Origin: Solilutibacter silvestris
Lineage (GTDB): Bacteria > Pseudomonadota > Gammaproteobacteria > Xanthomonadales > Xanthomonadaceae
Direction: 5' to 3'
Length of the DNA: 64,000 bases
NCBI RefSeq assembly: GCF_002895945.1
Contig: NZ_NPZB01000001.1
Span: forward strand, 759,501-823,500
Made by a program: the position numbers and the translations under genes. The notes beneath the pieces are model-generated. The model was not told where the DNA came from. It saw only the letters and a list, made by a program, of their open reading frames with translations, and did no database searches. Position 1 is the stretch's first letter, and every line of letters starts with the position of its first letter. Below, piece by piece: positions 25,271-34,892 of this stretch.

Positions 25271-25861
25271 ATGGCTTCCGTTCGCGATCCCTCCGCCGAT
25301 CTTCGTCGCCGCCTGCGTGACGCCCGCCGTGGCGTGAGCGTGGGCGAGCGCCTGGCCGCAGCCGATGCGGTGGCGCGCGGATTGCTGGCGCTGTCGTTTG
25401 CGCCAACGCGCGGCTACGTTGCCGGTTATTGGGCAGTGGATGGCGAAGTACCGCTGCATGCCTGGCAATTGCGCCTGCCGAAAGACTGCGTATATTGCCT
25501 GCCGGTTCTGGATGAAAGCGACAACAGCCTGTGCTTCGCCCCGTTCTGCGCCGGCGATGCCACGCGTCCGAACCGCTTCGGCATCCCGGAGCCGGTACTG
25601 GAAGCCTCGTCGTTGCTGTCAGTGACCGAGATGGCGTTGATCGTGCTGCCGCTCACCGGCTTCGATGCCAGCGGCCATCGTCTCGGCATGGGCGGCGGCT
25701 GGTACGACCGCACCCTGCGCGATCATCGCGGCGCGCCACCCCATCTCGTCGGCATCGGCTTCGACTGCCAACGCGTCGACGCAATTCAGCCGCGCGAGTG
25801 GGACGTGCCCTGCGATGCCATCGTCACCGAATCCACCACCTATCTGCGGGAATCGACATGA
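25271..25861 (+). CDS. fthC: 5-formyltetrahydrofolate cyclo-ligase
   Basis: Converts 5-formyl-THF to 5,10-methenyl-THF with ATP (the YgfA family). It has 196 residues. The C-terminal LPLTGFDASGHRLGMGGGWY and YDRTLRD carry the conserved glycine-rich nucleotide/folate site, and RRRLRDARRGVS is the basic N-terminal helix. Being next to ssrS, it can be co-transcribed with 6S RNA, as in E. coli. Its TGA overlaps the start of the EVE gene. Confidence 0.93.
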   Translation: MASVRDPSADLRRRLRDARRGVSVGERLAAADAVARGLLALSFAPTRGYVAGYWAVDGEVPLHAWQLRLPKDCVYCLPVLDESDNSLCFAPFCAGDATRPNRFGIPEPVLEASSLLSVTEMALIVLPLTGFDASGHRLGMGGGWYDRTLRDHRGAPPHLVGIGFDCQRVDAIQPREWDVPCDAIVTESTTYLREST

Positions 25862-26331
25862 GCACGCGCAAGCACTATTGGTTGATGAAGACCGAGCCGA
25901 CCGATTTCTCCATCGATACCCTGGAGAAGGTCGGACGCGAACCGTGGACCGGCGTGCGCAATTACCAGGCGCGCAATTTCATGCGCCAGATGAAAGCCGG
26001 CGACGAAGTCTTCGTCTACCACTCCAATTGCGAAGTGCCGGGCATCTACGGCATCGGCGAAGTGGTGGGCACGCCGTATCCCGATCCGACCCAGTTCAAC
26101 AAGAAGTCGAAATACTTCGATCCCAAGTCGACGCAGGAACAGCCGCGCTGGGATCTGGTCGACATCGGCTACGTGCGCCATCTCAAGCGCCTGCTGTCGC
26201 TCACGGAAATCCGCGAACATCGCGACGCGCTCGGCGAGGAATTCGCGTTGACGCGTACCGGTTCGCGCCTGTCGGTGCTGCCGGTGACCGCGGCGCAGTG
26301 GAAGTTGCTGCTGGCGCTGGAAAAGAAATGA
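25858..26331 (+). CDS. EVE domain protein (thymocyte nuclear protein 1-like)
   Basis: A 157-residue single-domain protein. [40 protein letters not shown] and [20 protein letters not shown] are the canonical EVE (PUA-like) segments. EVE domains are thought to recognise modified bases in DNA or RNA; alone they have no enzyme activity known to me. The gene is coupled to fthC by ATGA and precedes rpiA. Confidence 0.92.
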   Translation: MSTRKHYWLMKTEPTDFSIDTLEKVGREPWTGVRNYQARNFMRQMKAGDEVFVYHSNCEVPGIYGIGEVVGTPYPDPTQFNKKSKYFDPKSTQEQPRWDLVDIGYVRHLKRLLSLTEIREHRDALGEEFALTRTGSRLSVLPVTAAQWKLLLALEKK

Positions 26332-26353
26332 CCATTCACTGGAACGCGTGCGC

Positions 26354-27019
26354 ATGAGCAACGAAGGCAAGCGGCTGGCCGCCGAAAAGGCCATGGATTG
26401 GGTCGAGGACGACATGGTGGTCGGCGTCGGCACCGGATCGACGGTGGCGTTCTTCATCGATGCGCTGGGTCGCGAGCGGCATCGCATCCGTGGCGCGGTG
26501 TCGAGTTCCGAGCAAAGCAGCGAGAAGCTGCGCGCGCACGGCATCGAGGTGTTCGATCTCAATGCGGTCGGCGAGCTGGCGCTGTATGTCGATGGCGCCG
26601 ACGAATGCGATCCCGGCAAGCACCTGATCAAGGGTGGTGGCGCGGCACTGACGCGCGAGAAGATCATCGCGCAGGCGAGCAAGAAGTTCGTGTGCATCAT
26701 CGATCCGAGCAAGCTGGTCGATGTGCTCGGGCGCTTCCCGCTGCCGGTGGAAGTGGTGCCGATGGCGCGCAGCATGGTCGCGCGCGAACTGGTGGCGCTC
26801 ACCGGCGGCCAGCCGGTGTTCCGCATGGACGCGATGGAGCGGCCGATCGTCACCGACAACGGCGGCCACATTCTCGATCTGCACAATCTGCGCATCACCG
26901 ATCCGGTGGGCGTGGAGGAACGCCTGAACCAGATTCCAGGCGTGATCAGCGTCGGGCTGTTCGCGCGTCGCCCGGCGGATGTGGTGATCGTGGGTGGGGA
27001 GCCGCCGCGGGTGTTGTAA
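26354..27019 (+). CDS. rpiA: Ribose-5-phosphate isomerase A
   Basis: Interconverts ribose-5-phosphate and ribulose-5-phosphate in the pentose phosphate pathway. It has 221 residues. [16 protein letters not shown], the catalytic DGADECD, and [14 protein letters not shown] with its Lys and Glu are all intact. ATG 26354 is preferred over GTG 26348. It is the last gene before the repeat-bearing gap. Confidence 0.96.
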   Translation: MSNEGKRLAAEKAMDWVEDDMVVGVGTGSTVAFFIDALGRERHRIRGAVSSSEQSSEKLRAHGIEVFDLNAVGELALYVDGADECDPGKHLIKGGGAALTREKIIAQASKKFVCIIDPSKLVDVLGRFPLPVEVVPMARSMVARELVALTGGQPVFRMDAMERPIVTDNGGHILDLHNLRITDPVGVEERLNQIPGVISVGLFARRPADVVIVGGEPPRVL

Positions 27020-27066
27020 TTCCAGGCACGCGCTGGCTGGCGTGGCCGGCAGACCCAATGCGCGGG

Positions 27067-27300
27067 ACGCCGTGAATCCGTCCATGGAGGCTCGACTCGG
27101 CATCCCTGCCTCGTATGCCCGCGCATCGGGCAAGACCGACCACTGGCCGCGCGCGTGTTGTGACTTCATCGCAGCGACGAAACGCTGCCCGCCCGGCAGC
27201 GCCTGCGCGGTGGGTCCCTATGGCCGACCATTCCGCCGCATGGATGCGGCGGCTGAGCCTGCATGGACGTATTCACGGCGTGTCGGCAATAGGGACACCC
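27067..27300. repeat. Nested inverted intergenic repeat (REP-like)
   Basis: The non-coding stretch 27020-27476 contains three nested palindromic parts. The outer arms 27067-27093 and 27255-27281 are inverted copies with 25 of 27 matches. A second, overlapping pair, 27212-27228 and 27282-27300, holds GGTCCCTATGGCCGAC against its near-complement. At the centre is a perfect hairpin, CCGCCGCAT GG ATGCGGCGG (27233-27252). Further right, 27337-27358 (CTTCACTGCGTTCGGGATGA...) resembles another short dispersed element of this order. I see no gene in the gap. Such elements are typically mobilised by a REP-associated transposase encoded elsewhere. Confidence 0.7.
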
Positions 27301-27476
27301 AAGCGGGCGCACGCCGGGTGCGAGAAAGCCGATCCTTCACTGCGTTCGGGATGACATGCGCAATCGCAACCGCTGCGACACGGCCACCGCACCCTCATCC
27401 GTTAGTAGAACCGTGAAATTCGCAACCGGTGCGGAGACGCGCGGAGCGGATACTGCGGAACCAAGCGGATGCCGTG

Positions 27477-28928
27477 ATGACGCTGCGTTGCCTCTTCGTC
27501 GACTTCAATTCCTACTTCGCCTCCGTCGAACAGGAGGACGAACCGACATTGCGTGGGCGACCGATCGCGGTGGCGCCGGTGATGACCGAGAGCACCTGCT
27601 GCATCGCCGCCAGCATCGAGGCCAAGACGTTCGGCATCCGCACCGGAACACCGGTGTGGGAGGCGCGCGAACGCTGCCCGGAACTGCTCGTGGTGCCGGC
27701 GCGACCGGCGCGCTACCTGCAGGCGCACACGCAGCTGATGGCTGCCATCGCCGATTGCGTTCCGCACGGCACGCCCGAGTCCATCGACGAAGTGCCATGC
27801 TGGCTGATCGGGCGCGAGTGCCAGCGCGACAACGCGATCGCGATCGCCCATTCGATCAAGCGCCGCATCGCCTCGGAGTTCGCTGCGATCCGCTGTTCCA
27901 TCGGCATCGCGCCCAACAAGTTCCTCGCCAAGACCGCCTCGGACATGCAGAAACCGGATGGCCTGGTGGTACTGGAACGCCATGATCTTCCCCACGCCTT
28001 GCACGCACTGGAACTGCGCGACCTGTGCGGGATTGGTGCGTCGATGGAGGCGCGCCTGCGCGCCGCCGGTATCGACAGCGTGGAGGAGTTGTGCGCATCG
28101 CCGAAGGATCGTTTGCGCGCGGCCTGGGGCAGTGTCGAAGGCGAACGCTTCTGGATGCAGCTGCGTGGCATCGACGTGCCGATGCGTGCGACCCAGCGCG
28201 GATCGATCGGTCATTCGCACGTGCTCGGCCCGGAGCTGCGCAACCTCGACGGCATGCGCGCGGTGCTGTTCAAGTTGCTGGCCAAGGCGGCGATGCGGCT
28301 GCGCAACGAGGACGACGGCTATCTCGCGCGTGGCCTGCAATTGCACGTGCGTTTCGTCGGACTGGATGAGCGCTTCAGTCCGGCGGTCGATTTCGCGCCG
28401 ATCGACGACACTCCCAGCCTGCTGCACCTGCTGGCGAAGATGCTGAAACCGCTGGAGCGCGCAGCGGCAAGCGGGCGCTGGAACGTCAAGCGCCATCCGC
28501 CATTGTCGGTCGCGGCCACGCTGACAGGTGTCGAATTGCGCAGCAAGCGCAGTGGCGAACTGATCGCGACCACGCGCAAGCGGCAATCGATCACGCAGGT
28601 ACTGGACAAGGTCAATCGCCAGTTTGGCAACAACGCGCTCTATGTCGCGGCGATGCTGCCGGCGATCGAGCACGATGCCGCGCCGATGCGGATCCCGTTC
28701 GCCCATCTCCCCGATGTGAAACTGGAAGAAGACGTGCGCACCCATGCCCATGCGGCGGAGCTGGTGCGGCTGCGCGAACGCCAGTTCAAGGTGTTGGCCG
28801 AGGCAAGCCACAAACAGGCGCAGGCGCAGCGATCGCCGCGCGCCAGCGGCCCTTCCGGGGCGTCGTCGCGGATCCGCATGCCGCCACGGATCGTGCCGCC
28901 GTCACCACAGTTGGGGCTGGGATTCTGA
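27477..28928 (+). CDS. Y-family DNA polymerase (DinB/ImpB-type)
   Basis: A translesion polymerase-like protein of 483 residues. Catalytic acidic residues are present: Asp 9 (LFVDFNSYFASVEQ) and Asp-Glu 104-105 (ESIDEVPCW). The palm motif CSIGIAPNKFLAKTASDMQK and the thumb/HhH region LRDLCGIGASMEARLRAAGI follow. The C-terminus (about 310-483) is longer than in DinB and rich in basic residues, ending in PQLGLGF, which could be a beta-clamp-binding peptide (QLxLxF). Neither lexA nor imuA is adjacent. ATG 27477 is chosen; GTG 27474 is directly upstream in frame. Confidence 0.87.
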   Translation: MTLRCLFVDFNSYFASVEQEDEPTLRGRPIAVAPVMTESTCCIAASIEAKTFGIRTGTPVWEARERCPELLVVPARPARYLQAHTQLMAAIADCVPHGTPESIDEVPCWLIGRECQRDNAIAIAHSIKRRIASEFAAIRCSIGIAPNKFLAKTASDMQKPDGLVVLERHDLPHALHALELRDLCGIGASMEARLRAAGIDSVEELCASPKDRLRAAWGSVEGERFWMQLRGIDVPMRATQRGSIGHSHVLGPELRNLDGMRAVLFKLLAKAAMRLRNEDDGYLARGLQLHVRFVGLDERFSPAVDFAPIDDTPSLLHLLAKMLKPLERAAASGRWNVKRHPPLSVAATLTGVELRSKRSGELIATTRKRQSITQVLDKVNRQFGNNALYVAAMLPAIEHDAAPMRIPFAHLPDVKLEEDVRTHAHAAELVRLRERQFKVLAEASHKQAQAQRSPRASGPSGASSRIRMPPRIVPPSPQLGLGF

Positions 28929-28972
28929 GTGGCTGCGGTATCCTTGCGCCTTTCCATCGACACTTCCCCCAC

Positions 28973-30505
28973 GTGAGCGTTTCAACGTCTTCGCCATTCG
29001 ACCAGGAAGAGGCGCGCATCGCGCCGTGGCTGATCCTGCTGGTGATCGGCACCCTGCTGTACCGCATCGGCTTTGTCTGGGCCCACGACTACAGTCTGTT
29101 CGTCGACGAGGCGCAGTACTGGCTGTGGTCGCGCGCGCCTGCCTTTGGTTACTACTCGAAGCCGCCAATGGTGGCGTGGATGGTGCGCATCAGCACCGCA
29201 TTGCTTGGCGATGGCGAGCTCGGCATCAAGCTGCCGGCGTTGCTGGCCTATCCGCTGGCCGCGCTCGCCCTGTATCGGTTGGGCACGACGGTGAAAAACG
29301 CTCGCGTCGGCCTGATCGCCGCGGCGCTGTTCCTGTCCATGCCGGGCCAGGCGTTGGCCGGCTGGGTGCTGTCGCCGGACGCGCTGTTGCTGGTGGCGTG
29401 GTCATGGTCGCTGTGGTTGCTGTGGATGGCGCGCACGCAACAGCAGTTGAAGTGGTGGCTTGGCCTTGGCGTGGTCGTCGGACTCGGCGCGTTGTCGAAA
29501 TACACCATGCTGGCGTTCGTGCCGCTGGCGGCGTGGGTGCTGTGGCGTGGACGCGCTGCGGTGCCGGTGCGCGGCAAGGGGCCATGGCTGGCGTTGGCGA
29601 TCGTGTTGCTGCTGATCGCGCCGAATATCGTGTGGAACATCCAGAACCATTTCGAGACGGTGCGCCATACCGTCGATCTCACCAATGCCGATCAGGCCGG
29701 CCTGCACCCGCGCCATCTACTCGAATTCGTCGGTGCGCAATGGGGCATCTTCGGGATGCTGGCGTTCCCGTTGCTGGTGATGCTCATGGTATGCAGCCGG
29801 CGTGATCGCAGCGATATCACTCGCTTCCTGGCGGCGTTTACCATTCCGTATTTGTTGGCGATCATCGCGCTGTCGCTGGTGACCCTCGCCAACGCCAATT
29901 GGGCGGTCACCGTGTACGCCGCCGGCAGCGTGTGGCTGGCCATCTGGCTGGATGGACGCAGGCCGGCGTGGGCATGGAGCGTGATCCTGCTCAATTTCGT
30001 GCTGCAACTTGGCCTGCTCCACTATCGCGATATCGGCACGCGCCTTGGCCATCCGCCATCGCACAGCGGCCGCGATCTCTACGCGCGCGTGCTGGGCTGG
30101 CGCGAACTCGGTCGTGCCTTGCAGCCGATCACCGAAGCGCAGGGCGGACTGCCGATCCTCTCCTCCGACCGCATGTTGCTGGCCGAACTCGATTACTACC
30201 TGCAACCACGGCCGTATCCGGTCGCCGCGCTCGATGTCGATGGCAAGATCAACAACCAGTATGAGGCCGATACCGCGCGTCGCGGTCTGCCGCAGGAAGC
30301 CTTGTGGGTGCAATTCGTCGGTGGCCAGGATGGCTCGCACCACGGGGAAAACGACGGCGACGCGCCCAATCCCCCGGCACTGACGCGCGCCTACGATGTC
30401 ATCGAAGACCTTGGCGTGGTCCGCGTGCAGCGCATGGATGCACCGCCGCGCTCAGTGCAGATCGTACGCGTGCGTCGCCACGTCACCACGGAGCCATTGC
30501 CATGA
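28973..30505 (+). CDS. Glycosyltransferase family 39 (PMT/ArnT-like) membrane protein
   Basis: A 510-residue protein with about 11 membrane helices. The first periplasmic loop carries the acidic motif FVDEAQYWLWSR, as in ArnT-type transferases that use polyprenyl-phosphate sugars, and YYSKPPMVAWMV follows. The C-terminal soluble part (about 360-510) resembles the DUF2029/PMT_2 periplasmic domain. Donor and acceptor cannot be told. The start is GTG 28973. It overlaps the PAP2 phosphatase by four bases, and such a pairing suggests envelope lipid or glycan modification. Confidence 0.8.
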   Translation: MSVSTSSPFDQEEARIAPWLILLVIGTLLYRIGFVWAHDYSLFVDEAQYWLWSRAPAFGYYSKPPMVAWMVRISTALLGDGELGIKLPALLAYPLAALALYRLGTTVKNARVGLIAAALFLSMPGQALAGWVLSPDALLLVAWSWSLWLLWMARTQQQLKWWLGLGVVVGLGALSKYTMLAFVPLAAWVLWRGRAAVPVRGKGPWLALAIVLLLIAPNIVWNIQNHFETVRHTVDLTNADQAGLHPRHLLEFVGAQWGIFGMLAFPLLVMLMVCSRRDRSDITRFLAAFTIPYLLAIIALSLVTLANANWAVTVYAAGSVWLAIWLDGRRPAWAWSVILLNFVLQLGLLHYRDIGTRLGHPPSHSGRDLYARVLGWRELGRALQPITEAQGGLPILSSDRMLLAELDYYLQPRPYPVAALDVDGKINNQYEADTARRGLPQEALWVQFVGGQDGSHHGENDGDAPNPPALTRAYDVIEDLGVVRVQRMDAPPRSVQIVRVRRHVTTEPLP

Positions 30506-31668
30506 ACCTGCGCCTGCATGCAAAGCTGCCGTGGATCGCGCTTGCGATCGCCGCACTGATTTGCACGCTGCCGTTCTGGTGGAGCGATCTCGACATCCGC
30601 GCCGCCGCACACTTCTACCAGCGCGCGCCATTCGAGCTCGGTTACGACGCGTCGTGGCCGATGGGCAACCAGCAGCCCTACAAAGCCTTGTACGTGTTCG
30701 GTTCCGCGCTGTCGTGGCTGATCGTGCTGGCCTCGATCGTCGCCTTCGCGGTGCCGCGCTGGCGGCGCCATCCGCTGGTGCGCAGGATGGCGCTCACCAC
30801 ATTGGCGACGGTCGCGCTCGGCACCGGATTGCTGGTGAACGGTATTGGCAAGGATTACACCGGTCGCCCGCGCCCGCGCACGCTGCAGGAATTCGGCGGC
30901 CAGGCGCAATATCGTCCACCGCTCGATCTCGGCACGCCCGGCGTCGGCAAGTCGTTCCCGTGCGGACATTGCTCGGTCGGTTTCGCGGTTGGTGCAGTCG
31001 GCCTCGTGGTGATGACGGCGCGGCCCACGCTTGGCGTCGCGATCATCATCGGTTCGTTCCTGCTCGGTGGCGCCATCGGCAGCGCGCGCATGGCCGCCGG
31101 TGCGCATTTCTTCTCCGACGTGTTGTGGTCGGGCATCCTCACGTGGGCGGCGGCGCTGACATCGAATGCGCTGATTTCCGGGCAGCGCGTGCGTGCCTGG
31201 GTCTCGCGCTGGCCACCGTGGCTGGGGTATGCATTGCTCGGCGCACTGGTGGTCGTGGTGATCGCCGGGCTGTTGTTCGTGCGCCCGTTCCACAAGCGCA
31301 TCGATGTGCGCATGGTGATGACGGATCCACGGACATACTATGTGCTGAAGCTGGAAAGCGCCGCGCTCGATGTCCGGGTCGATCCCGCGCAAAGCGATGC
31401 CGTGCGCCTGCAGGGCGAGGTCAAGGGCGTCGGCTTCCCCAATGTGCGCGTGCACGAAGACGACAGCAGTGACGCCACATCGCAGGTCCACGCCATTCGC
31501 CACAGCGGTCAGGCGCGCGAGATCTTCGCGCCGATGGTGTTGAGCGTGCGTCCGGAAGCGGTACCGAATTTGCAGGTGGAAATTGGCCGCGGTTCGGTGC
31601 GATTGGCCGATCCGGCGGCGTTGCATGCAGCGCAGATCCACGTGCAGGTCGAGGACGCAGCAGAATAA
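30502..31668 (+). CDS. PAP2 superfamily phosphatase with extra C-terminal domain
   Basis: A 388-residue protein. The three-part PAP2 signature is complete: KDYTGRPRP (117-125), PCGHCSVG (153-160) and [16 protein letters not shown] (about 197-212). This suggests a lipid phosphate or undecaprenyl-pyrophosphate phosphatase facing the periplasm. After the sixth membrane segment (about 245-262) a 120-residue soluble domain follows, which I do not recognise. It is coupled by ATGA to the GT39 gene, and its stop overlaps the prmA start by one base. Confidence 0.83.
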   Translation: MNLRLHAKLPWIALAIAALICTLPFWWSDLDIRAAAHFYQRAPFELGYDASWPMGNQQPYKALYVFGSALSWLIVLASIVAFAVPRWRRHPLVRRMALTTLATVALGTGLLVNGIGKDYTGRPRPRTLQEFGGQAQYRPPLDLGTPGVGKSFPCGHCSVGFAVGAVGLVVMTARPTLGVAIIIGSFLLGGAIGSARMAAGAHFFSDVLWSGILTWAAALTSNALISGQRVRAWVSRWPPWLGYALLGALVVVVIAGLLFVRPFHKRIDVRMVMTDPRTYYVLKLESAALDVRVDPAQSDAVRLQGEVKGVGFPNVRVHEDDSSDATSQVHAIRHSGQAREIFAPMVLSVRPEAVPNLQVEIGRGSVRLADPAALHAAQIHVQVEDAAE

Positions 31669-32588
31669 TGCCTTGGCTCGAACTCACATTGCCGTGCACG
31701 CTGGCCGAACAGGCGCGCTGCGAACGCGCGCTGGAAGATCTTGGCGCGCTGTCGGTGACGATGCAGGACGCCGATGCCGAAACCGCCGACGAACAGGCGA
31801 TTTTCGAGCCCGGCGTCGGCGAAACGCCGCTATGGAAACAGATGGTGCTGACCGCGTTGTTCGAGGCCGATATCGATGCGCTGGCCTTGCTCGCCGCGCT
31901 GGAAAGTTTCGATCCCGACTTGCATTGGGATCAGGCGGCCTTCCGCAAGGTCGAGGATCAGGACTGGGAACGCGCCTGGCTCGACCAGTTCAAGCCGATG
32001 CGCTTCGGCGCACGCACCTGGGTGGTGCCGTGGAATCTCGACGTTCCCGCCGATGCTGGCGCGGATGCGGCAATCATTCGCCTCGATCCCGGGCTGGCCT
32101 TTGGTTCCGGCACCCATCCGACTACCGCGCTGTGTCTGGAATGGCTGGATGATCTGGCGGCGCGCGGATTGCTGCAGGGCCGCGACGTGCTCGATTTCGG
32201 CAGCGGCAGCGGCATCCTCGCGCTGGCGGCGATCAAGCTCGGCGCCGCGCGCGCCGACGGCATCGACAACGATCCGCAGGCGATCATCGCCACCCATGAC
32301 AATGCCGAACGCAACGGCGTGGCATCGCAGTTGCGCGCGGTGCTGCCGGATCAGGCATCGCCGCGACGCTATCCGGTGGTGGTGGCGAACATCCTCGCTT
32401 CCGCACTCGACGCGCTCGCCGAAACGCTGGTCAGTCACTGCGAACCAGGCACGCGCATCGCCTTGTCCGGCATCCTCGCCGGACAGGAAGATGAACTGCT
32501 GCAACGTTACGCGACATGGTTCGATGAACTGAAAGCGACGCGACAGGACGACTGGATGCGCATCGATGGCGTGCGTCGTGCAGGATGA
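31668..32588 (+). CDS. prmA: Ribosomal protein L11 methyltransferase
   Basis: SAM-dependent trimethylation of L11. It has 306 residues. The N-terminal substrate-recognition domain is followed by [15 protein letters not shown], the signature [19 protein letters not shown], the SAM motif [20 protein letters not shown] and [12 protein letters not shown]. It is full length. It precedes the DUF3426 gene and fis, an order usual in this bacterial group. Confidence 0.96.
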   Translation: MPWLELTLPCTLAEQARCERALEDLGALSVTMQDADAETADEQAIFEPGVGETPLWKQMVLTALFEADIDALALLAALESFDPDLHWDQAAFRKVEDQDWERAWLDQFKPMRFGARTWVVPWNLDVPADAGADAAIIRLDPGLAFGSGTHPTTALCLEWLDDLAARGLLQGRDVLDFGSGSGILALAAIKLGAARADGIDNDPQAIIATHDNAERNGVASQLRAVLPDQASPRRYPVVVANILASALDALAETLVSHCEPGTRIALSGILAGQEDELLQRYATWFDELKATRQDDWMRIDGVRRAG

Positions 32589-33160
32589 TCGGCATGGCTG
32601 AAGAGTCCGCTGCCCCGCGTTTCGCCCGCGGAACGCCCGAAATCGAACCCGGGAAATTGCCGGTGCCGCGCTGGTTGTGGCCGGCGATCGCCGCGCTGGG
32701 CTTGCTGTTGCTGCTGCAGGTGGTAATCGGCGGACGCGCGGCGCTGGCCAACGATGTCGCGACGCGCCCATTCGTGGTGGCGATCTGCAAGGTCTTCGCT
32801 TGCAACGTGCCGTCGTGGAGCGAACCGGCGGCGCTGCAGATCGTCGATCACCGCATCCACGCCGCGCCCGATCATCCCGGCGTGCTGGTGGTGGAGGCGA
32901 GCTTCCGCAACGACGCGCGCTGGCCGCAGGCGTGGCCGCTGCTGCAACTCACGCTCTCCGACATCAATGGCGTGCCGATCGCGCAAGGAAAATTTGCCGC
33001 GGCGCAGTATCTGGCGGGCGCGCACGCCGCGGAGATCGGCAGTGGCCAGACTGCGGCCGTCCAGCTGAATGTGACCGATCCCACGCAAAAGGCGGTGTCG
33101 TTCGATTTCGCATTGTTGCCGGCAACCGGCGGCGTGGTCGCAGGGACAAACACGCGCTAG
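32585..33160 (+). CDS. DUF3426 domain membrane protein
   Basis: A 191-residue protein with one membrane segment (about 30-47, [19 protein letters not shown]). The C-terminal domain has [20 protein letters not shown], followed by [16 protein letters not shown]. Longer family members carry an N-terminal zinc ribbon (MJ0042), which is absent here. The function is unknown. It overlaps prmA by four bases; ATG 32594 is an alternative start. Confidence 0.82.
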   Translation: MIGMAEESAAPRFARGTPEIEPGKLPVPRWLWPAIAALGLLLLLQVVIGGRAALANDVATRPFVVAICKVFACNVPSWSEPAALQIVDHRIHAAPDHPGVLVVEASFRNDARWPQAWPLLQLTLSDINGVPIAQGKFAAAQYLAGAHAAEIGSGQTAAVQLNVTDPTQKAVSFDFALLPATGGVVAGTNTR

Positions 33161-33175
33161 ACTCATCAGCCGCTG

Positions 33176-33478
33176 GTGCATCGTGCACCGGCGCCCGATT
33201 CCCACATCGCCGTGCCAGACCGCTCCGATCAACTTCGCCATCCGCGCACGCCGTTGCGCGACCATGTCGCCTCCTCGATCAGTCGCTACCTGCGCGATCT
33301 CGATGGCTGTGGCGTGTCCGACCTGCATGCGGTGGTGCTGCGCGAAGTGGAAGTGCCGCTGTTCGTCGAAGTGTTGAGCCATTGCGATGGCAACCAAAGC
33401 CGCGCCGCCGACATGCTCGGCATCCACCGCGCGACCTTGCGCAAGAAGCTGCGCGAATACGGCATCGACAACGGCTGA
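33176..33478 (+). CDS. fis: Fis family nucleoid-associated regulator
   Basis: A DNA-bending factor acting on rRNA promoters, recombination and many operons. The C-terminal helix-turn-helix [20 protein letters not shown], then KKLREYGI, is clear. [17 protein letters not shown] is the dimer helix, and [15 protein letters not shown] is the usual N-terminal helix. GTG 33176 gives 100 residues, near the 98 of E. coli Fis. GTG 33212 (88 residues) is equally possible, since neither has a clear ribosome site. It follows prmA-DUF3426 rather than dusB, with a 15-base gap. Confidence 0.9.
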   Translation: MHRAPAPDSHIAVPDRSDQLRHPRTPLRDHVASSISRYLRDLDGCGVSDLHAVVLREVEVPLFVEVLSHCDGNQSRAADMLGIHRATLRKKLREYGIDNG

Positions 33479-33481
33479 GCC

Positions 33482-34382
33482 TCAGCGCCGCGCGCGTTCG
33501 CGCAAGGTCGCCACCAGCAACGCGAAGGCCGGCGAATGCTGGCGCCGGCTGGGATAGTAAAGATGGAAACCGGGGAAGGGCGGGCACCAATCGGCCAGTA
33601 CCCGCCGCAGGCGCTTGCCCTTCAGCAACTCCTTCACCATCGATTCGGGCACGCAGGCCAGGCCGAAGCCATCGAGCGCGGCTTGCACCACCTGGTCACT
33701 GTTGTTGAAGACCAGCCGGCCCTCGACCCGCACGTTGACCGCGCGGCCGTTCTTTTCGAACTCCCACGCATACAAGCCGCCATGGGTGAGGAACCGCAGG
33801 TTGATGCAATCGTGCGCGGTGAGGTCCTGTGGCGCGCGCGGTCCACGATGGTTGGGCGAAGTACGCCGGCGCGCCGACCACTGCCATGCGTTCCGGTGGC
33901 CCGATCGGCACCGCGATCATGTCCTTGGCGATCTGCTCGCCGAGGCGGATGCCGGCATCGAAGCGTTCGGCGACGATATCGGTCAACGCGGAATCGGTGA
34001 CCACTTCGACGTGGATGTCGGGATAGCGTGGCAGCAGGTCGCGCAACGCTGGCCACAGCACCGCTCTCGCGGGGTACTCGCTGCTGGTGATGCGCAATGT
34101 CCCACTCGGGCGATCGCGCAACGCGCTCAACGATGACAGTGCGGCGTCGATATCGGCGAAGCCGGGGCCGAGTGCGTTCGCCAATTGTTCGCCCGCCTGG
34201 GTGGTCGCGACACTGCGGGTGGTGCGGGTGAGCAGGCGCAGTCCGAGACGGGCTTCCAGCGCACGGATGGTGTGGCTGAGCGCGGAAGTCGTCACGCCGA
34301 GCTGTGCCGCCGCGCGGGTGAAGCTGCGTTCGCGCGCCACCGCCAGAAAGGCCTGCAGATCATTGTAGTTGTCGCGCGCCAT
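33482..34382 (-). pseudogene. LysR-type regulator broken by a frameshift
   Basis: The first 190 or so codons (start 34382) encode a normal LysR helix-turn-helix (FLAVARERSFTRAAAQLGVT) and much of the effector domain, as far as VGAPAYFAQPSWTARA. The rest of the domain (APQDLTAHDCINLRFLTHGG, then LYAWEFEKNGRAVNVRVEGR) continues in another frame to 33482. The break lies in the run GGCGCGCGCGG at 33831-33841; adding one CG unit would restore a continuous protein of about 300 residues. It may be a real mutation, phase variation by slippage, or a sequencing error. Its divergent partner is the cupin/dehydrogenase set, which it probably regulates. Confidence 0.85.
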
Positions 34383-34384
34383 TA

Positions 34385-34399
34385 TTGAATTACATTCAA
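34385..34399. promoter_or_regulatory. Candidate LysR-type operator
   Basis: A perfect palindrome, TTGAAT TAC ATTCAA, containing the T-N11-A core of LysR-regulator boxes. It lies between the divergent LysR-type gene (start 34382) and the cupin gene (start 34479). Its closeness to the regulator start (3 bases) suggests autorepression as well as control of the cupin operon. Confidence 0.6.
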
Positions 34400-34478
34400 C
34401 AGACCATTCGTACTATAGCGGCTAATCAAGGCAAAGCGCAGGGCGCAGACTGTCTCCCGCTGAATCCGGAGTTTCAAC

Positions 34479-34892
34479 ATGCAGATTTTTCGCAACGGTT
34501 CGGTGCCTTCCGTCAAAGGCCCATCCGAGTGGTTCACCGGCGACGTCCGCATCGACATGATGTTCAAGCACGAGGGTGGTTCACCGGCCACCGGCGCGAT
34601 CGTTACGTTCGAGCCAGGCGCGCGTACCGCATGGCACACCCATCCGTTGGGGCAGACGTTGATCGTCACGTCCGGCAAGGGCTGGACGCAATGCGAAGGC
34701 GGCCCGATCGTCGAGATCAACGCCGGCGACATCATCTGCTGTCCGTGCCAGCATCGCCATTGGCATGGCGCGACGCCAGAGACCGCGATGACCCATATCG
34801 CCATCACCGAGGAGAAAGACGGCAAGGCGGTGGAGTGGATGGAGCATGTCAGCGATACGCAATACCTTGCAGGCCCGGAGCACAGCCGATGA
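34479..34892 (+). CDS. Cupin domain protein ((R)-mandelonitrile lyase-like)
   Basis: A 137-residue single cupin. The metal site is in GARTAWHTHPLGQTLIV (two His and a Gln) and CQHRHWHGATPE (His). The N-terminal VPSVKGPSEWFTGDVRID is common to a family often annotated as cupin/mandelonitrile lyase or quercetinase-like proteins. The substrate is unknown. It is translationally coupled (ATGA) to the carboxymuconolactone-decarboxylase gene. Such pairs, divergent from a LysR gene and followed by an alcohol dehydrogenase, are widespread and point to detoxification of a reactive carbonyl or phenolic compound. Confidence 0.85.
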   Translation: MQIFRNGSVPSVKGPSEWFTGDVRIDMMFKHEGGSPATGAIVTFEPGARTAWHTHPLGQTLIVTSGKGWTQCEGGPIVEINAGDIICCPCQHRHWHGATPETAMTHIAITEEKDGKAVEWMEHVSDTQYLAGPEHSR

